Source: a virus. From it: a stretch of 37,674 nucleotides of DNA. A program made the position numbers and the translations under genes. Within the stretch, counting starts at the first letter, position 1; every line of letters begins with the position of its first letter. This document shows positions 20,724 to 30,073 of the stretch, piece by piece. The stretch covers positions 1-37,674 of IMG/VR virus record IMGVR_UViG_3300046323_000486; one strand, written 5' to 3'. Below the pieces are notes generated by a model. That model saw only the letters and a list, made by a program, of their open reading frames with translations. It was not told where the DNA came from and ran no database searches.

Positions 20724-22751
20724 TTAAACGGTCTGGGTCTGCGGTCCAACAGGGGCGGATTCCACGCTTGATGGGTTGATGGTCACAACCCAGTATCGCC
20801 ACGTGCCCGCACCCGGCGAATTGGAAAGGCTGGATGATTGCAGCGCTACCCCGGTCACTGTGGCAATCAGGGACGCATCGTTGAAATCAACCGTCGCCGA
20901 CCTATAAACGCGGGTGCGGAAATAGCCCGCATCGCCGTTTATCCATGTCAGGGTGACGATGCCGGCTGAAAGACTGCTTGCGAATGACGTGGGCACCGCA
21001 GGTGCAACAGGGTTGGAAACCGCCGTGATCGAAACAGTTGACCCAAACACATCATATCCCAGCCATGCCGCGCGGACCTGATATGACACGCCGTCTGCAA
21101 CAAACGCCGAATAGGCGCGCAAATCGCCGACGCCCGCTATCATCGGCTGCCAAACCGAATCGGCGGTTTTTTTGTATTCCGCGCGCAACTGCAGATCGGC
21201 CCGGCCCGGATTGCTGACCAGCGCGACCAGCCTTGCGGCGTTTTGGCTGGCACTCAGCGTCCCCACGTCTTGTGATAGGGTCAGACCGGATGGCACTGGC
21301 GTACTCGCTGGGGCGGCAACCAACCCGGCCAACGGTGGGGGCGCGTTGCCCTCTTCAGTTGCGGCGTTCCAACCGTAGGGGTTGGTGAAACTTTCGATGC
21401 CAATCACGCAGGTTTTTTCACCGACAGAGTATTGATGCGACACAACTTCAAACTCGCCATTTATCCCCATGTCCGGGTAAACCACATTGATGGTGTGGCG
21501 TGTGACGCCGCGCGGAAAGCGTGCTTTCATCCCCACCAGATTGGTCTTGATCGTGCCCCGCCAAACCCGGCCATTGCGTTCGGCAAATGACTTCATCAGC
21601 CTGCGCATCTGCGCAGCCGATGGACACATATCGACCTCCATCGTTTCAACCCGTTCGGCTTGGGTCAACAGGGCCACGCTGTCCACCATCTCATCGCATT
21701 CGGTTTCTTGAAACCTATGCGCGGGCGATGTGAACTTGCCTTTCAGCACGTTGAACGTCTTGAACTCATCGAACCCATCAGACAGGCTGATGGCCAGAAT
21801 GTCAGCCGCGCCTATGGTCACATCAGGGGCCAACCAACTGCCCCCAAGCACGCCTGCTTTGCCGTCTGCGGTCATATAGCATTGCGCATCAGCCGTGGCC
21901 AAAATCCGGGTCAACGTGTCTTTGGGCGCATCTTCCAGTGAATAGTACCCACCCACCCGATACCGCTTTTCTGTGCCACCAGCCTTGAGTGCCAGGTCTT
22001 GATCGCAAACATTGGTAAACGCAGAGAAACTTGGCAGATCAATCTGCGCCAATGGGATGCGGTAGCCATCGGGATGCGTCAGAAAATCCAAGGCGCATGG
22101 CCCGGTCAGTTCAGAAAATGCAGTGATGCTGGTGCGCGGGTCCAGCACCTTGGAAAGGTTTGCCACCGCCGAAATTGTCGTTTGCGCTTGGCGCGGATAG
22201 ACCTTGGACATTTGCGACAAAGGCGGTGCCGTCATCCGAATGTAATAGGTCGCAAGCCCGGTCAGTTTGTGCGCAGCCGTCCACAGTACCGGAAATGCCG
22301 CCAGCGCCGGGGCATGGTTGCCACCGTCGCCGGTGATGATGGCATTGATTTGCAGATACCCAACAGCCGGGCCAGATGTCGCGGCACCGGCTCCGTCCAA
22401 GGTAATCGTCTCACCGTCGACATCATAGCTGACGATGGACGACACCTCGCCGTGATGGAAAATCACGACCTGATGCAACACGCCGCCCGTAGCTTCCCAC
22501 AGCGCGCGCGTGCCCCCCAACAAATATTTGCCATAACCGCGAATGCGCGGACCAGCTGCTTGCGAAATCATCGCCTGCACTTGCTCACGCGGCGCACTTG
22601 GCTGCAACGCCTTGGCCACAGCATTCCACAAAACCGATTTGCCAACAGCAATGATGCCCGCTGACAACAGCGGCGAAAGACCAAAGATTGTCACCGCCCC
22701 AGTAAACCCAGCAGCACCCAAACTGGCGATGATAAACGAAAAGACTGCCAT
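20724..22751 (-). CDS. Tail tip/central fibre protein, gpJ-like
   Basis: A 675-residue protein in the place of the lambda J protein. It has a glycine-rich hydrophobic N-terminus (FIIASLGAAGFTGAVTIFG), a hub-like middle part, and two C-terminal fibronectin III-like segments (TFASSLSAGIVTLTWINGD, then VTGVALQSSSLS). It would form the tip of the tail and contact the receptor or adaptor. The start at 22751 overlaps the upstream stop (TAATG). Confidence 0.8.
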   Translation of the reverse strand: MAVFSFIIASLGAAGFTGAVTIFGLSPLLSAGIIAVGKSVLWNAVAKALQPSAPREQVQAMISQAAGPRIRGYGKYLLGGTRALWEATGGVLHQVVIFHHGEVSSIVSYDVDGETITLDGAGAATSGPAVGYLQINAIITGDGGNHAPALAAFPVLWTAAHKLTGLATYYIRMTAPPLSQMSKVYPRQAQTTISAVANLSKVLDPRTSITAFSELTGPCALDFLTHPDGYRIPLAQIDLPSFSAFTNVCDQDLALKAGGTEKRYRVGGYYSLEDAPKDTLTRILATADAQCYMTADGKAGVLGGSWLAPDVTIGAADILAISLSDGFDEFKTFNVLKGKFTSPAHRFQETECDEMVDSVALLTQAERVETMEVDMCPSAAQMRRLMKSFAERNGRVWRGTIKTNLVGMKARFPRGVTRHTINVVYPDMGINGEFEVVSHQYSVGEKTCVIGIESFTNPYGWNAATEEGNAPPPLAGLVAAPASTPVPSGLTLSQDVGTLSASQNAARLVALVSNPGRADLQLRAEYKKTADSVWQPMIAGVGDLRAYSAFVADGVSYQVRAAWLGYDVFGSTVSITAVSNPVAPAVPTSFASSLSAGIVTLTWINGDAGYFRTRVYRSATVDFNDASLIATVTGVALQSSSLSNSPGAGTWRYWVVTINPSSVESAPVGPQTQTV

Positions 22752-23137
22752 TACTTCACCCACGCCACTTCAACAGGCCGATATCCCAGCCGCGCCAGGT
22801 CAGGCCCGACAGCCACGCCAGTGGACAGTCGCACACGGGCACCCCGCGCCGCCGCCCACGCCTCAAAGGCGCGCAACAGGCGCAGGCCGCTGCGGTCATC
22901 CGCAAACCAGCCGTGTTCAACTGCAATCGGCTCCGGGCTGATCACCGTGTATTCAATCGACCCCGCGATAAACCCGGCGTCTGTGACCAGGACAATCGCA
23001 TCGTCGCGCAAGATCAGCCGCGCAAGGCTGGCTTGGGTATGGGCGCGGTCAGGGACTTGCGGGATCTGCGCAGCCGCTTGCAGTCGCTCAACCATATCGG
23101 TGATGCGGGGAATATCGTCACAAGTAGCAGGCCTCAT
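22751..23137 (-). CDS. GNAT-like acetyltransferase in the tail module
   Basis: A 128-residue protein with a GNAT-type layout: MRPATCDDIPRITDMVERL, strands AIVLVTDAGFIAGSIEYTVI, a helix DRSGLRLLRAFEAWAAARGA, and a C-terminal LARLGYRPVEVAWV. The usual Q/RxxGxG/A acetyl-CoA loop is weak, here reduced to ADDRSGL. Such genes occur in tail-tip modules of several alphaproteobacterial phages and may modify a virion protein or be a structural relic. Overlaps neighbours on both sides. Confidence 0.7.
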   Translation of the reverse strand: MRPATCDDIPRITDMVERLQAAAQIPQVPDRAHTQASLARLILRDDAIVLVTDAGFIAGSIEYTVISPEPIAVEHGWFADDRSGLRLLRAFEAWAAARGARVRLSTGVAVGPDLARLGYRPVEVAWVK

Positions 23138-23721
23138 ACCCAACGCGGCTCATAATTGGTGTAAATCGCCATGCGCTCACAACCCTTGTCGCCAGCAAAT
23201 CGCGCCTGTTGGTCGCGGTCGGTCAACAATCCGCGTGGCGGGGCGTTTCTGCGCACCCACAGCCCCTCGCATTGCAACCTGATCCTGCTGTTTGCAGGCC
23301 CTTCGGCCGAATAGTTCATTTGACCCATTGTGCCCGAAAACAATGAAAACGGCGATCCTATGGGTTGCCATGGACCCACGCTTTGACTGCCCGTTGCCGA
23401 AAACAACTGTGAATAGACAATGACTGCACGCCCGCGCACCGCCGATGTGCTGGTCTGCGCCAGCGTGATCATTTCTGGTGTTGCGGCCAAATCAAAGGTG
23501 ACCGGATCGGCACTCATTTGATAGTCGGTGTTCAAATCGCTGATACCGATGGTGTCGCCTGTGCCCTGCCAGACAAACCCCGCATGATCCAGATCGCCAA
23601 ACCCCGCCCACCAGCGCTTGGCCCCGGTGGCAAAATCCATCCAGCACAACACGGCCTCGGCGATGCTGCCGTTGCGGAGCATTTCGTCTGGAATGGCCAA
23701 CAGATCATCACGTGCGGTCAT
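23134..23721 (-). CDS. Tail tip/baseplate assembly protein
   Basis: A 195-residue protein in the hub region, beta-rich, starting at the ATG at 23721 (TGATG overlap). It contains EAVLCWMDFATGAKRWWAGF and GTGDTIGISDLN, a pattern seen in DUF2163-like and related tail hub proteins of GTA-like tails. The position between a tape-measure-side tail protein and the gpJ-like protein supports a tail-tip role. Family match is by eye. Confidence 0.7.
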   Translation of the reverse strand: MTARDDLLAIPDEMLRNGSIAEAVLCWMDFATGAKRWWAGFGDLDHAGFVWQGTGDTIGISDLNTDYQMSADPVTFDLAATPEMITLAQTSTSAVRGRAVIVYSQLFSATGSQSVGPWQPIGSPFSLFSGTMGQMNYSAEGPANSRIRLQCEGLWVRRNAPPRGLLTDRDQQARFAGDKGCERMAIYTNYEPRWV

Positions 23722-24392
23722 CAAACAGCCTCGACAAAACTATGGGTCACGCTTTGCATGCGGTCCAAGGATTGATCATACGTCCCGTCATCTTCGGATG
23801 ATCGGCGCATCACGCAAACGGGCGCATTCAACACCAGCTGCGCACCAGCCAATGCGGCCACCCGCAAGGGGGGCTGAATTTGCAGCACTGTCGCCCCAAG
23901 ACCATCCACCCACATCAACTGCACCTCGTGCAAGCGTTCACCGATGGAAAACCGCTGACCCGGGCGCAGCCCTGTTGTATTGTCAACAGCCACTTTGATT
24001 TGTGTGGCGCGCAGGGCGGCATCCGCAACCAAGGTCATGGTCAAAGACGGCGCATTGGTCAGACCAAAGTGTTGCCAGGTCTGCGCATTTGCGATGCCGC
24101 CCACCGTGTTGCGATTGACGAAATGGCCGTCGCGGTCAACAGGGCGATACCGCGCAAGACAGGGCAACAGGGTTGTGCCCAACTGCCCCTCCAATCCCGC
24201 CAGAAAGGCCATATACGCCAGATGCGCGGCCTCGCCCTTGATCAGGAATGTGGCCTGCGCTGTCCAGCGCGCGCCCATGGCCGCGATCACGGTCATCGCG
24301 CCGCCCACACTTTGCTGCGGCGTCTTTGACTGGCCCGTCACCGTGAACGTGGCCCCTTGCTGGATCAACTGGTGGGGAAACAAAACCCGCAT
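23721..24392 (-). CDS. Distal tail protein
   Basis: A 223-residue protein directly downstream of the tape measure gene, where distal tail or lambda M/L-type proteins are found. Recognisable segments are FPHQLIQQGATFTVTGQSKT and TQATFLIKGEAAHLAYMAFL-like beta-alpha elements. The ATG at 24392 overlaps the tape-measure stop; the GTG just before it is less likely. Exact role in the tail tip is inferred from position. Confidence 0.7.
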   Translation of the reverse strand: MRVLFPHQLIQQGATFTVTGQSKTPQQSVGGAMTVIAAMGARWTAQATFLIKGEAAHLAYMAFLAGLEGQLGTTLLPCLARYRPVDRDGHFVNRNTVGGIANAQTWQHFGLTNAPSLTMTLVADAALRATQIKVAVDNTTGLRPGQRFSIGERLHEVQLMWVDGLGATVLQIQPPLRVAALAGAQLVLNAPVCVMRRSSEDDGTYDQSLDRMQSVTHSFVEAV

Positions 24393-26503
24393 CACCCGCG
24401 CCTCTTTTGATGATTGTCCATGATTGACGGGATTTCATTGCGCACCGCGTTGGCAGCCATTTGCCCGCCGCGCATGCCAGCCTCTCGGGCGATGGCGCCG
24501 ATTTCATTGTTGCGCACAAACACCTCAACCTCAACGCGCTGCGCACCGCCGCCGGTGCCCGCAAATCCGCTCTTGGTTCTGTCCCAAACATCTTCGCCCG
24601 GATGAAGGATCGCCGGAAAACCGCCCTTGCCATCAACGCCGCCCGACCGCGCCCCTGTGCCAGTGCTGCCACCACCATCAAAGGATGGCAGGCCACCCAG
24701 CAAACCGCTTAACAGGCCACCCAAACCGCCACCGCGCTTTGCCCCGCCGCCCAAACCGCCGCCACTGCCAAGACCACCCACCAACCCCATCAAGCCTTGG
24801 CGAATGCCGGACTTCATCAAATCCATCGCAATCCCTTTGAACACCTCGGCCAATCCGGCCCGCAGGCTTTCACCGTTCAACAACGCTTGCGACATCGCAC
24901 TGGCCACGCCGTCAATGCCCTTTTCAAACGCATCGCGGTTGATCTTTTGCGCCGCCATTTCTGCGGTCAGCCGACCAACAGCCTCTGACTGTAAATCAAT
25001 TTCGGCGCGCAAGGTCCGCCCTGTGCCAGCTTGCACAGCGTCCAGATCAGCACCGTCCTTTTTGGCACGGTCCAGCAATTCCCACTTCGCCTGCAACGAC
25101 GCAACAACTTGCGCTGACTGCCCCAACATGGCGATTTCTCGCTGAATTTGCTGAATTTTCTTGTCGTTGGCGGAAAACAGCGACTCCTTTGTCGCACCAC
25201 CGCCACCGCCAGTACCGCTGTTGGCAATAGTCGTGCGCGCACCAGCTGCCCCAGATGCCAACGTGCCAGTTACATTTGGCATCGCGTCGACGGCTGCACG
25301 TTGCGCACCATCCGGCCCGCTTTCGCCACGGTTCTGAATTTTGCCATAGTTGAGCGATGCCGCGCGCAAGTTTGTTGCAAGGCGCGCTGCCTCGCCCGCC
25401 GCAAAGCTAATTGGTCCTGCGATATTCATAGCTGACAAATCCAACCCGGCTTTTACCGCGTCCAACAGCTGATCATACAGGGTGCGCGTCTCAGTTGATG
25501 CTTCTTTCAAACCATCTGTCGCTTGATAAATGTATTCCGCCAGCGCCCGCGTGGCCGCGCTGCGCTCTTCTGTGGTGTCCGCATCGCGCACTTCTGCGGC
25601 AGCGACAGCAAGACCCATTGCCGCCTCTTCGGTCAGGCCATAGGCCGTGGTGATTTCTGCGATTGCCACCCTGTATTCGTTAAGTTGCCAAATCGCATTT
25701 TCATTTGCGATGCCGCGCTCACGCAATCTGTTGAGGGCATCTTCATCAGCCTGTGATGTGATAGTGCCGAAATTTTCGTTTGCCACTACTAGCGCTTGTT
25801 GCTCAATAAGTGCCGCAGAAACTGCCGCATGGTATTCTTTTAGCTTTTCAACGGAAAAGCCTTTCAGTTCCTTTGCGGCACCGAACGCTGCCGCAGATGC
25901 GCCTTGCGCTTTGCCAAGCGCGCTTCCTGCTTCCAAAACAGCAATCTCGCGTTTGATATCCAAAACCCGTTTGGCTTGTTCCGCCTGCGCACCGTACTGC
26001 GCAACCAAATCCTCTGTCGGGGCATTCGCCTCCGTGTCCGCGCTGCGCAGCGCGCTCATCGCTTCATTCAATTCAGTGATGGCTGTTCTCAACGCCTGCG
26101 CCGGTTCTACCGCATCGAACAGATTCGCCGCCAGCGGCAAAAGAATTGCTGCCGCCGCACCCGCAACCGCACCAAACACCCCGAACCCACCCAGCAATTG
26201 GGGCAACTGCTGTGCCATGGCGCGGGATGCAGACGTGCCGCCCGCGACCTGCACGGCAAAGTCACCAATCTGATATGACGTGTTTTGCACCGACCGGCCA
26301 AAGGTGCTCATACTGCGCGCGCCTTCGGAATAGCTGCGCGCAGACCGCACCAGTCCGTCCGAAACCTTGCGGTTTGACTTGACCAGCTGGTCGTCAATTT
26401 CGCGCATCCGTTGCTTGACCGTCGCAGACGCCCCGGCCATGGCCTTGGTCAGTTGCGCCGTCTGCGCCTCAAGCCTGACGATGAGTTTGCTTTCGTCACT
26501 CAT
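24392..26503 (-). CDS. Tail tape measure protein
   Basis: A 703-residue protein that sets tail length and forms the tail-lumen core. Helical N-terminal part (VRLEAQTAQLTKAMAGASA), a hydrophobic segment near 120 (GVFGAVAGAAAAILLPLAA), long Ala-rich coiled coil, and a lambda-gpH-like C-terminal region with glycine-rich linkers and GGFPAILHPGEDVWDR. It is followed by tail-tip genes and preceded by the two tail chaperones, the standard order. It is short for the family, so the tail should be fairly short. Confidence 0.9.
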   Translation of the reverse strand: MSDESKLIVRLEAQTAQLTKAMAGASATVKQRMREIDDQLVKSNRKVSDGLVRSARSYSEGARSMSTFGRSVQNTSYQIGDFAVQVAGGTSASRAMAQQLPQLLGGFGVFGAVAGAAAAILLPLAANLFDAVEPAQALRTAITELNEAMSALRSADTEANAPTEDLVAQYGAQAEQAKRVLDIKREIAVLEAGSALGKAQGASAAAFGAAKELKGFSVEKLKEYHAAVSAALIEQQALVVANENFGTITSQADEDALNRLRERGIANENAIWQLNEYRVAIAEITTAYGLTEEAAMGLAVAAAEVRDADTTEERSAATRALAEYIYQATDGLKEASTETRTLYDQLLDAVKAGLDLSAMNIAGPISFAAGEAARLATNLRAASLNYGKIQNRGESGPDGAQRAAVDAMPNVTGTLASGAAGARTTIANSGTGGGGGATKESLFSANDKKIQQIQREIAMLGQSAQVVASLQAKWELLDRAKKDGADLDAVQAGTGRTLRAEIDLQSEAVGRLTAEMAAQKINRDAFEKGIDGVASAMSQALLNGESLRAGLAEVFKGIAMDLMKSGIRQGLMGLVGGLGSGGGLGGGAKRGGGLGGLLSGLLGGLPSFDGGGSTGTGARSGGVDGKGGFPAILHPGEDVWDRTKSGFAGTGGGAQRVEVEVFVRNNEIGAIAREAGMRGGQMAANAVRNEIPSIMDNHQKRRG

Positions 26504-26649
26504 GCGTCAAACCCTTCTATGCCTAGTGATGCTGCCCAGTCATGAGCATTTTTTTCGGTAACGTGGGATTCCGACGCAGGCTTTGCAGGCTGGACACCGT
26601 TGAATTTACGGAACCCCTCCATCACTGCGGCAAATTCCCACACAGTCAT
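26500..26649 (-). CDS. Second tail assembly chaperone
   Basis: A 49-residue protein starting at an ATG overlapping the stop of the upstream chaperone and ending inside the tape-measure start. The beginning MTVWEFAAVMEGFRKFNG resembles the short GTA-type second chaperone found between gp10-like and tape measure genes. In many siphoviruses this part is made by ribosomal frameshift; here it has its own start. It would bind the tape measure during tail assembly. Confidence 0.75.
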   Translation of the reverse strand: MTVWEFAAVMEGFRKFNGVQPAKPASESHVTEKNAHDWAASLGIEGFDA

Positions 26650-27065
26650 TCGGTCAATGTCGCGGGGAGTGAATCCGGCTGCGGCCCCGGATCCGTAGAT
26701 GGCGCTGAATTTCCATTTACCGGGGGCACCGCCACCCCCGCTTGCTCCCCCACCGGATCATCAGCCTCTCCGACCAAAGCCGATGTAAGAACAAACGTGG
26801 CGACAGACACCAGTTTCAGCAGGCCATGCAAATCAATCATCCGCAGAACATGGGCCATTGCATCGCTGCGCCCCATGCCGCCGCCGATCAGACCTTGGCT
26901 GACGACCTCAACCAGATCGTCAACGCGCCAGGTCTGATTGATCAGACGCATCAACACCTCTTGCGGGCCCGCGTTGCAGGCATCCTGCAGCGCGCGCAAT
27001 CCACCCAGATCAAGGGCAAATTGATGCGCGCCGCCAACCCAATCAAGTTTGACCTTGCCAGCCAT
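26646..27065 (-). CDS. GTA gp10-like tail assembly chaperone
   Basis: A 139-residue protein matching the gene transfer agent gp10/Phage_TAC_11 pattern: FALDLGGLRALQDACNAGP, then RVDDLVEVVSQGLIGGGM. It has a long proline-rich acidic tail not needed for the fold. It lies between the tail tube and tape measure genes. The ATG at 27065 is preferred to an upstream TTG. Confidence 0.85.
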   Translation of the reverse strand: MAGKVKLDWVGGAHQFALDLGGLRALQDACNAGPQEVLMRLINQTWRVDDLVEVVSQGLIGGGMGRSDAMAHVLRMIDLHGLLKLVSVATFVLTSALVGEADDPVGEQAGVAVPPVNGNSAPSTDPGPQPDSLPATLTE

Positions 27066-27067
27066 GA

Positions 27068-27511
27068 TCAAACCTTGTTCGACCGCAACGGCACACCATC
27101 AAATTCGATGGCAATTTCGCGCCCAACCTTGGACCCTTTTTTGCGATCATCCTTCAACATGGTCAGCAGTGCCGGGCCATATTCGGTTTCAGGGTCGCCC
27201 ACCGATGCCTTGGTGTTGCGCACCCGAACGTTTTTCGCGGCACTGGAATAGAACCAATCCGACATGATCTTGTTGGACGATTGCGCCCAAACCCCCGACG
27301 CCGAAAGCGTGACCTCAACGCTGCGCACTTCACGCGCGATGGCCAAAGGCAAGGTTTCATCGGCGCAATCGGGCACCTCACTGGTGTCGACGCTGGCCTT
27401 GCGCGATACCTCGACATCAATCATGCCGCACAATTTGGTGTAAACACCGGGCGTGGTGGTTTCCACCTCCAACACCATTTCTGCAAAGCTTTCGGTGATC
27501 GCTACAGCCAT
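27068..27511 (-). CDS. Major tail tube protein
   Basis: A 147-residue protein with GGAG ahead of the ATG at 27511. Beta-rich, with VYTKLCGMIDVEVSRKASVD and SVEVTLSASGVWAQ, the pattern of GTA-like and lambda-V-like tail tube proteins. Position directly upstream of the chaperones is diagnostic. It would polymerise around the tape measure. Confidence 0.8.
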   Translation of the reverse strand: MAVAITESFAEMVLEVETTTPGVYTKLCGMIDVEVSRKASVDTSEVPDCADETLPLAIAREVRSVEVTLSASGVWAQSSNKIMSDWFYSSAAKNVRVRNTKASVGDPETEYGPALLTMLKDDRKKGSKVGREIAIEFDGVPLRSNKV

Positions 27512-27582
27512 CTTGGTTTCTCCATGTCAAAAGGACCGCAAGCGCGGTCATGTCATCCGGCCAAGTGGCCGATGTTCAGGGG

Positions 27583-27765
27583 TTAGGCTTTGTCATCTTT
27601 CGCAACTGCTTTGCGATCTGGCGCGGCAACCGCAGCACCCGCCGCAATTGCCGCCTCAATAAAATCATGCGGAAAGGTCTGTACCGCGGGCGATGGAAAT
27701 GCGGCAAATCCGACCGGGCTTTGGGGGCGCGACCAGTGAAACACTTGGGAAAAGATCGCCTTCAT
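27583..27765 (-). CDS. Small head-tail module protein
   Basis: A 60-residue protein whose ATG overlaps the stop of the HK97-gp10-like gene. The segment PHDFIEAAIAAGAAVAAP resembles short phage proteins with the ending 'P..FI..A..AGAA', found between completion proteins and the tail tube. The role is unknown but the location is conserved. Confidence 0.65.
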   Translation of the reverse strand: MKAIFSQVFHWSRPQSPVGFAAFPSPAVQTFPHDFIEAAIAAGAAVAAPDRKAVAKDDKA

Positions 27766-28199
27766 GATGCCTTCATGCCCTTTTTGACGGCGCGCGTAAT
27801 CCCGCCTTTGGCTTTGCTGCGCAGCGCGCGGTAGCTGGGGAAAAAGAACGGGTTTGCCGCCATGTTCACTGTGCCCACCTCTTGCCACCAAGCGTAATAG
27901 GCATCTGTGCCCCGGCCGCTCTTGCCCCCGGCATAAATGGTGATGGTCATCCGCCCCACCGCATCGCCCTTGTTTTTGCCGCTTTTGACCTGCCCGATCA
28001 CCATCGAACCCTTGGGCGCATCGCCCCAGGTCCACCCAATGGAATCGCGCAGAACTCCGTGTTCAACCGGCACCAGACGCCGCATCATATCGGTCATTTC
28101 CGTTGCCGATCGCTCCATTGAATAGCGCACTTCTTGCAGCACTTTACTGGGGATCAGCGCCATTTTGCGCATCAACTTGTCCAAACCCTGCACAGCCAT
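27762..28199 (-). CDS. HK97 gp10-like tail completion protein
   Basis: A 145-residue protein with the HK97-gp10 pattern: VPVEHGVLRDSIGWTWG, then YYAWWQEVGTVNMAANPFFF, then PSYRALRSKAKGGI. These proteins complete the tail top so that it joins the head connector. The start follows the upstream stop by two bases. Confidence 0.85.
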   Translation of the reverse strand: MAVQGLDKLMRKMALIPSKVLQEVRYSMERSATEMTDMMRRLVPVEHGVLRDSIGWTWGDAPKGSMVIGQVKSGKNKGDAVGRMTITIYAGGKSGRGTDAYYAWWQEVGTVNMAANPFFFPSYRALRSKAKGGITRAVKKGMKAS

Positions 28200-28201
28200 G
28201 G

Positions 28202-28603
28202 CTATTCCTCGACCAGCATTTCCAATTGAATGACACCGTGGCTGGTGATGCCGTCAGGATCATCCATCACCCGCACCATGGTCACCCGCATATCGACCAA
28301 AGCGCCCTCGACCGGGTTTGCCGCATAGCCGTGCAGCGCAGCTTTAACCGCATCGACGATGGTCTTGCATTCGCGCTTGCCATCCTGCTTGCGCGACCAG
28401 ATGTCGATTTGCTGGGTTTCAGTGCGCGCCGCGATGCAATCATAATCCTCGGGTTGATAGTCAGACGCCCCGAAACTGATATAGGGGTAAACCACATCTT
28501 TTGACGGATGGTCATAAACCCGCGCACCCACCAATGCGGTGACACCCGCAAACCCGGTCAACCGTTGAAAAATCAAGGTTTGCAACGCCGTCGAAATACT
28601 CAC
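28202..28603 (-). CDS. Tail terminator, DUF3168 family
   Basis: A 133-residue protein starting with GTG at 28603 (GTGA overlap). It shows TALVGARVYDHPSKDVVYPYI, then QQIDIWSRKQDG, then ALVDMRVTMVRVMDDPDG, the DUF3168/gpU-like pattern. It would cap the tail tube. The extra N-terminal frame upstream is rejected because it lies in the neighbour's coding sequence. Confidence 0.85.
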   Translation of the reverse strand: MSISTALQTLIFQRLTGFAGVTALVGARVYDHPSKDVVYPYISFGASDYQPEDYDCIAARTETQQIDIWSRKQDGKRECKTIVDAVKAALHGYAANPVEGALVDMRVTMVRVMDDPDGITSHGVIQLEMLVEE

Positions 28604-28932
28604 AGCGCTACCCCGCTTTCGCATGTCAGCTGCCATGTGGCGCGGTCATCACTGGCGATGATCGTGCGGATGTTATAGGCCACGCCGCTGCGCAAATCGC
28701 GCATGCGCCAATCAGTTTCAATCAGCCGCGCGGGCGCACAATCGCGCAAGGTCACCACCACGGGTTGCCTGCCCGCAAGGCGCGCACCCATCACAACCTC
28801 ACCGCCGCGCAAAAACGTCAACGCCCCCCAACAGACATGGCGTTCAATCCAGCCGTCTGTCACCCCGCCCATGCCGTTTGACACAGGAAAGGGCGCATCA
28901 AACGCCAGCTTGAAATTCATTGGCCCCGCCAT
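28600..28932 (-). CDS. Head closure/head-tail adaptor protein
   Basis: A 110-residue protein of the SPP1 gp16-like adaptor type, beta-barrel in character: FKLAFDAPFPVSNGMGGVTDGW, a loop region, and RLIETDWRMRDLRSGVAYNI. Several ATG codons (28947, 28932, 28920) could start it; 28932 gives the usual short leader. It fills the gap between the gp6-like connector and the tail terminator. Confidence 0.75.
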   Translation of the reverse strand: MAGPMNFKLAFDAPFPVSNGMGGVTDGWIERHVCWGALTFLRGGEVVMGARLAGRQPVVVTLRDCAPARLIETDWRMRDLRSGVAYNIRTIIASDDRATWQLTCESGVAL

Positions 28933-28961
28933 GGCTGTTGAATGCATCACCCGACCCGCGA

Positions 28962-29483
28962 TTAGACGCTGCGGGCCAGAATGGCGATGCGGTAGGTGGC
29001 CGATGCGCCCGCACTGTTGGCGATGCGCAAAATGTCACCCGTGGCCGCGACAACCGGGCACAGACCCGCCACATCGGTTTCCAGCAACATGCGCATGCCA
29101 TTCGGGCGGATAGGCCCGATGGTGGGTGCGGTGCCTCCCAGATAGCCCACGACAGGGTTGGTGCCGGCACCCATGGTCAGGTTGGTGGTGTTGGCCACAC
29201 CGCCATAAGACGGGGCGTTGATGATGAAAATTCCAACGATTTCGACGGCGGTCAGCGTACCACCCAACGGGCGCACCAAGACACCAGACAAGTCAATGTC
29301 ATCATTCGCGCCCGACAAAACAGTGCGTTCTTTGACATAGATCAGATCGGCCTGAAACGCCGCCGTGCCGGTGGTAAATTCAAGGATATGCTCCAGAACC
29401 CCGGAAAACTGCGCAGCACCAGGATCAGGCGTGCCCGTTTCCAAAAACGTCCAGGCTGCATTCGTGCGAACATTCAATGCCAT
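28962..29483 (-). CDS. Putative minor structural protein
   Basis: A 173-residue protein, beta-rich, with ADLIYVKERTVLSGANDDID, SGVLVRPLGGTLTAVEIVGI and ending TGDILRIANSAGASATYRIA. I know this pattern from structural proteins of many alphaproteobacterial phages, where it may be a decoration or tail-proximal protein. It sits between the gp6-like connector and the head-closure gene. Confidence 0.65.
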   Translation of the reverse strand: MALNVRTNAAWTFLETGTPDPGAAQFSGVLEHILEFTTGTAAFQADLIYVKERTVLSGANDDIDLSGVLVRPLGGTLTAVEIVGIFIINAPSYGGVANTTNLTMGAGTNPVVGYLGGTAPTIGPIRPNGMRMLLETDVAGLCPVVAATGDILRIANSAGASATYRIAILARSV

Positions 29484-29521
29484 GGTTTGGCCTCCAAGTT
29501 GTGTTAAAAAACGGGACTAGA

Positions 29522-30073
29522 CTATGCCATCCACAGCTTGCGGAATGGCTGGATCAGCGCATCGACAGCGGGCGGAAATACCCCCTGCCCTTCGCGGTTG
29601 GCGTACCAATGCGCGGCCAACATGCGCACCGCGACCTTTAAGGCGGGCGGCACGACCGCGTGACCTGCGATATATCGAATGCGCGCGGCGTTCACAAAAC
29701 TGCCCGTGGCGGGCCAATCGGCAACTGGAACAACCCATCCTTCGCCGTCAGTGGTGTCGACCTGATATTCAATAGGATTCATCACCTGCAACACACCAGC
29801 GGCGTCCAGATAAGACACCGAAACGATGGACATCACCGGGCCAAGCGGCAACTTTAACGCGCCACAGGGGAAAACATCATAGGTCAATTCCCACGTTTGC
29901 GCCGCCAGACACAGACCCAGAACCCCGTTATACCCGTCCAAATGTGACACCGCTGCCGCAACCAATTGCGTCAGCAAAACATCTTCGTCCGCATGCAGCA
30001 CGCGGGCAGTTGCTTTGATTTCGTCCACGCTGACCACAGGGTCAATGGGCGGCGTGATCAATGTTAGGCTCAT
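29522..30073 (-). CDS. Head-tail connector, gp6-like
   Basis: A 183-residue protein of the Phage_connect_1/gp6-like family: VVSVDEIKATARVLHADEDV, helix LLTQLVAAAVSHLDGYNG, then PLGPVMSIVSVSYLD and the helix KVAVRMLAAHWYANREG. It would form the ring beneath the portal. The ATG overlaps the stop of the repeat-protein gene. Confidence 0.85.
   Translation of the reverse strand: MSLTLITPPIDPVVSVDEIKATARVLHADEDVLLTQLVAAAVSHLDGYNGVLGLCLAAQTWELTYDVFPCGALKLPLGPVMSIVSVSYLDAAGVLQVMNPIEYQVDTTDGEGWVVPVADWPATGSFVNAARIRYIAGHAVVPPALKVAVRMLAAHWYANREGQGVFPPAVDALIQPFRKLWMA

Noticed and set aside
26500-27065. Programmed frameshift between the two tail chaperones
   Set aside because: No convincing slippery heptamer was seen and the second frame has its own ATG overlapping the first stop; a frameshift cannot be excluded but is not supported.
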